Notes under the pieces: model-generated | The model's database searches: none | Seen by the model: only the letters and a program-made list of their open reading frames with translations | What the model was told of the DNA's origin: nothing | NCBI GenBank assembly: GCA_018223185.1 | Contig: JAAEYW010000001.1 | Coordinates: 1-64,000, forward strand | Length of the DNA stretch: 64,000 nucleotides | Reading direction: 5' to 3' | Origin: Oceanospirillales bacterium | Lineage (GTDB): Bacteria; Pseudomonadota; Gammaproteobacteria; Pseudomonadales; Balneatricaceae | Made by a program: the position numbers and the translations under genes | Shown here: piece after piece, positions 62,023-64,000 of the stretch | Layout: each line of letters starts with the position of its first letter | How positions within the stretch are numbered: the first letter of the stretch is position 1

Positions 62023-62087
62023 TCGGTGCATTTTTTCAGTGCAGTTTCTTCGGTACATTTTTTTCGGTACATTTTTTCCTCGGTGCA
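62023..62087 (+). repeat. Five degenerate tandem TCGGTRCA repeats before the TetR gene
   Basis: TCGGTGCA (62023), TCAGTGCA (62036), TCGGTACA (62050), TCGGTACA (62064) and TCGGTGCA (62080) recur at 13-16-bp intervals separated by T-tracts. They end ten bases before the TetR-family start codon. Phased T-tracts may bend the DNA. Slippage repeats and operator arrays are both possible. Confidence 0.65.
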
Positions 62088-62096
62088 GGGTGCTAA

Positions 62097-62699
62097 ATGT
62101 CAAAAAAACAAGATGGTAAATCCCGCCTGATAAGTAACGGGCTGAGTATCATTGCCAAAAAAGGGGTTGATGCTTCAGGCTTGAATGAACTGTTATTGGC
62201 GGCAGAGGTGCCCAAAGGCAGTTTTTATAATTATTTTCAGTCAAAAGAGGCGTTTGTCCTTGAAGTGCTGAAGCACGATGAATCCTGTAGTTGTCGCGGG
62301 CTGACATTGCCTGGTCTGAACAGAGCGGGTCAGCTCGAGGATATCGTTGAATATCTGAATGTGCTGATTAGCCGTTACGAGTTGCAGGAAAAAGACTGGC
62401 AGACGCTGTACTGTAACAATGCGGGGCCGCTGGCCAATTCCGGAGAGGTGTTACGTCAGCAGCTACAACATAATATCGAAACCGCTTTAGAGCCGATGCA
62501 GGCGATTCTTAGCAGGGCACAGCAGAGCAGGCAGGTTCGCGGGGATTATCCTTCGCAACAACTGGCGCTGTTTTTCTGGGATGCCTGGCAGGGCGCTCTG
62601 ATCCGGGCTCAGGTTCAACAGTCGGTTGAACCCCTTCGTCAGGTTGTTGACTTTGTCTTTCTGGACTTTGTTAATCCGCAGGGCAATCTAAAAGATTAA
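62097..62699 (+). CDS. TetR-family transcriptional regulator
   Basis: A 200-residue regulator with an N-terminal TetR helix-turn-helix (about 8-55, ISNGLSIIAKKGVDASG and EVPKGSFYNYFQSKEAF) and an all-helical ligand/dimer domain. The CSC at about residues 64-66 and the QQLQHNIE helix are reminiscent of AcuR/YjdC-like members. AGGG lies seven bases before the ATG. It is encoded between the thiolase and a divergently oriented SDR gene; either could be a target. Tandem TCGGTRCA repeats directly in front may serve autoregulation (inference). Confidence 0.88.
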   Translation: MSKKQDGKSRLISNGLSIIAKKGVDASGLNELLLAAEVPKGSFYNYFQSKEAFVLEVLKHDESCSCRGLTLPGLNRAGQLEDIVEYLNVLISRYELQEKDWQTLYCNNAGPLANSGEVLRQQLQHNIETALEPMQAILSRAQQSRQVRGDYPSQQLALFFWDAWQGALIRAQVQQSVEPLRQVVDFVFLDFVNPQGNLKD

Positions 62700-62922
62700 A
62701 TCGTTTGTTGCCAGGGACGTAACAGACATCTCTTGACTCATTTCATCCGTTGAGTGTCTGGCTCGTACGTGATCCTGAATTATCTCGCTGTGTCTGGTTG
62801 AGACAAATGTCTACACTATAACTCTGCACCCTGACAGGGATGCTGTGTAAAACTCTGTATGGATGATAATACCAAGGAGGTTGCGCCCCGGGTCAGGGAG
62901 CGCATGGAGGCACAGCGTTAGA

Positions 62923-63702
62923 CTAAAAAGTACCCGGATAGGCTCCACCGTCCAGTAGCAGGTTTTGTCCGGTGATAAAGCCTGCTTTGTCTCCGCAGAT
63001 AAAGGCGCACAGAGCGCCGAATTCGGCTGGATCACCAAAGCGTCCTGCCGGGTTAGTCTGCATCTGCTGTTGGCGAACCTTGTCAGCGCTGACACCCAGC
63101 TGCTTCGCATAGGAGTCGATGGTGGAGGTTAAACGATCGGTCTCGAATGAGCCGGGTAACAGGTTGTTGATGGTGACATTTTTTGCCACAGTCTCGCGGG
63201 CGAGTCCGGCTACGAAACCGGTCAGGCCGCTCCGGGCACCGTTAGAGAGACCCAGAATGGAGATTGGGGCCTTGACGGCTGACGAGGTGATATTGACGAT
63301 GCGCCCGAAACCGCGTTCCAGCATGCCGTCCACCACGGCCTTCATCAGAAAGATCGGCGTCAGCATGTTGGCATCTACTGCCGCATACCACGCCTGTTCA
63401 TCCCATTGACGAAAGTCTCCAGGAGGAGGTCCGCCGGCGTTCGTTATCAGAATATCAGGCGCGGAACAGGCGCTCAGCACTTGCGCGCGCCCCGATTCAG
63501 TGGTGATATCGGCGGCGATCGCCTGTACCGTGACGCCGGTCTGGGCGCGTATCGCCGCGGCAGTTGTCTCCAGTGCATCGGCATTCCGGGCATTGATCAC
63601 CAGATTAACCCCCTCTTCAGCGAGTGCCAGCGCGCAGGCGCGCCCAAGTCCTTTAGAAGCGCCGCAGACGATAGCGGTGCGGCCGTTCAGGTTCAGATTC
63701 AT
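62923..63702 (-). CDS. Atypical short-chain dehydrogenase/reductase (3-oxoacyl-ACP-reductase-like)
   Basis: A 259-residue SDR-fold protein. The nucleotide motif is GASKGLG (14-20), AADI and NAGG are present, and Ser140/Ser141 lie in NITSS. However, the position of the catalytic Tyr-x3-Lys reads Ser153-x3-Arg157, so the usual catalytic tetrad is lost. A subgroup of SDRs related to beta-ketoacyl reductases shares this loss, and its chemistry is unclear. The C-terminal LLLDGGAYPG is normal. AGGGA precedes the ATG. It lies 72 bases after the DUF1330 gene at the right edge, in the same orientation. Confidence 0.85.
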   Translation of the reverse strand: MNLNLNGRTAIVCGASKGLGRACALALAEEGVNLVINARNADALETTAAAIRAQTGVTVQAIAADITTESGRAQVLSACSAPDILITNAGGPPPGDFRQWDEQAWYAAVDANMLTPIFLMKAVVDGMLERGFGRIVNITSSAVKAPISILGLSNGARSGLTGFVAGLARETVAKNVTINNLLPGSFETDRLTSTIDSYAKQLGVSADKVRQQQMQTNPAGRFGDPAEFGALCAFICGDKAGFITGQNLLLDGGAYPGTF

Positions 63703-63774
63703 AATGTGTATCCCTGGATGATTATCGGTAATTCGTGTTTAAATCAGGCACTGCGGGGTGGTCAGCAGGCGGAA

Positions 63775-64000
63775 TCAGATGCCCTCAACCAGGACAACGC
63801 GTCCTGAGCTGCATTCGTCCCGAATCGCTTTAAGTCCCTGATAGATGTCGCTGTAGTAAAACTCCTCAGCTTTATCCATTGAGGGAAATTCAAACAACAC
63901 AACCCGGCGCGGATTCCAGTCCCCCTCAAGGACTTTGTGTTCTCCACCCCGGGCAAGGTATTTGCCTCCGGCGGACTCCAGTGCAGGTTTTGCCTGGGTC
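63775..64000 (-). CDS. DUF1330 family protein (C-terminal part, runs off the window)
   Basis: Reading the minus strand from the right edge gives about 75 residues ending in a TGA at 63775-63777. They include GKYLARGGEHKVLEGDWNPR, FEFPSMDKAEEFYYSD and YQGLKAIRDECSSGRVVLVEG. These are the hallmark stretches of DUF1330, a dimeric alpha-beta barrel of about 95-100 residues, so only some 20 N-terminal residues are missing. The function of DUF1330 is unknown; many members lie by SDR or acyl-CoA genes. It probably forms an operon with the downstream SDR gene. Confidence 0.85.
   Translation of the reverse strand, partial: TQAKPALESAGGKYLARGGEHKVLEGDWNPRRVVLFEFPSMDKAEEFYYSDIYQGLKAIRDECSSGRVVLVEGI

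Noticed and set aside
61839-62103. Minus-strand open frames with repeated Lys-Cys-Thr-Glu-Glu units before the TetR gene
   Set aside because: The repeated peptide is only the translation of the TCGGTRCA/T-tract repeat; no start site or other support.
62874-62880. A perfect AAGGAGG on the plus strand
   Set aside because: No sensible start codon or open frame follows; the region is antisense to the SDR gene end.

Overview
The window looks like chromosomal DNA of a marine, metabolically versatile gammaproteobacterium, probably Oceanospirillales-like. That placement is an inference from gene content (DUF1302/DUF1329 pair, GMC oxidoreductases, coniferyl-aldehyde-type dehydrogenases, Ser-type sulfatase, fused indolepyruvate oxidoreductase); no rRNA, tRNA or taxonomic marker is present. 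No insertion sequence, phage, CRISPR array or tRNA was seen.

Layout. 0.2-1.0 kb: an IclR-type regulator. 1.3-6.8 kb (minus): a signalling operon of a hemerythrin-PAS-HD-GYP phosphodiesterase, a hybrid histidine kinase whose periplasmic sensor carries a CxxCH haem motif, and a double-receiver response regulator. 7.2-12.5 kb (minus): an acid-metabolism operon (acyl-CoA ligase, GntP permease, D-2-hydroxyacid dehydrogenase, LldD-type oxidase). 13.0-17.4 kb (plus): aldehyde dehydrogenase, GldA-like dehydrogenase, cupin and FAH-family hydrolase. 17.5-30.2 kb (minus): a catabolic block of two GMC oxidoreductases (one with a Tat-exported partner), two IlvD/Edd dehydratases, an HpaI-type aldolase, an aldehyde dehydrogenase, an HpaH/MhpD-type hydratase and a GlcD-like flavoprotein. 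30.4-32.7 kb: two paralogous AraC-family regulators. 32.7-38.7 kb: a glyoxalase-fold protein, a HupE/UreJ-type membrane protein, a parvulin-type PPIase and two tandem DUF3604 (PHP-like) proteins. 38.9-48.1 kb: a tightly overlapping operon of Ser-type sulfatase, radical-SAM sulfatase maturase, MoxR ATPase, DUF58, DUF4381, two VWA proteins and a BatD-like protein. 48.4-59.5 kb: DUF1302, DUF1329, YCF48-like, RND permease, tandem universal stress protein and a fused indolepyruvate:ferredoxin oxidoreductase. 60.6-64.0 kb: thiolase, TetR regulator, atypical SDR and the C-terminal part of a DUF1330 protein running off the right edge.

The main discovery is a repeated operator-like element. It is a direct repeat of TTGAYA-N5-YGWN with an exact 21-bp period, found upstream of seven transcription units (at about 12.63, 12.78, 19.22, 28.63, 30.26, 38.79 and 59.84 kb). 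It always has the same orientation relative to the downstream gene, with a -10-like hexamer 20-22 nt beyond it. This is the geometry of an AraC-type class II activator. The two AraC paralogues sit in the middle of the set, so most of the window may be one regulon joining cytoplasmic oxidation and aldol-cleavage enzymes to an envelope module (DUF1302/DUF1329/RND, DUF3604). The enzyme set would suit alcohol to aldehyde to acid oxidation, dehydration to 2-keto-3-deoxy acids, aldol cleavage to pyruvate plus an aldehyde, and oxidation of the resulting 2-hydroxyacid. The true substrate cannot be read from sequence.

The second candidate system is the sulfatase/maturase/MoxR-VWA operon. There, a MoxR-VWA chaperone-like machine is co-translated with a formylglycine-dependent periplasmic sulfatase and its radical-SAM activator.
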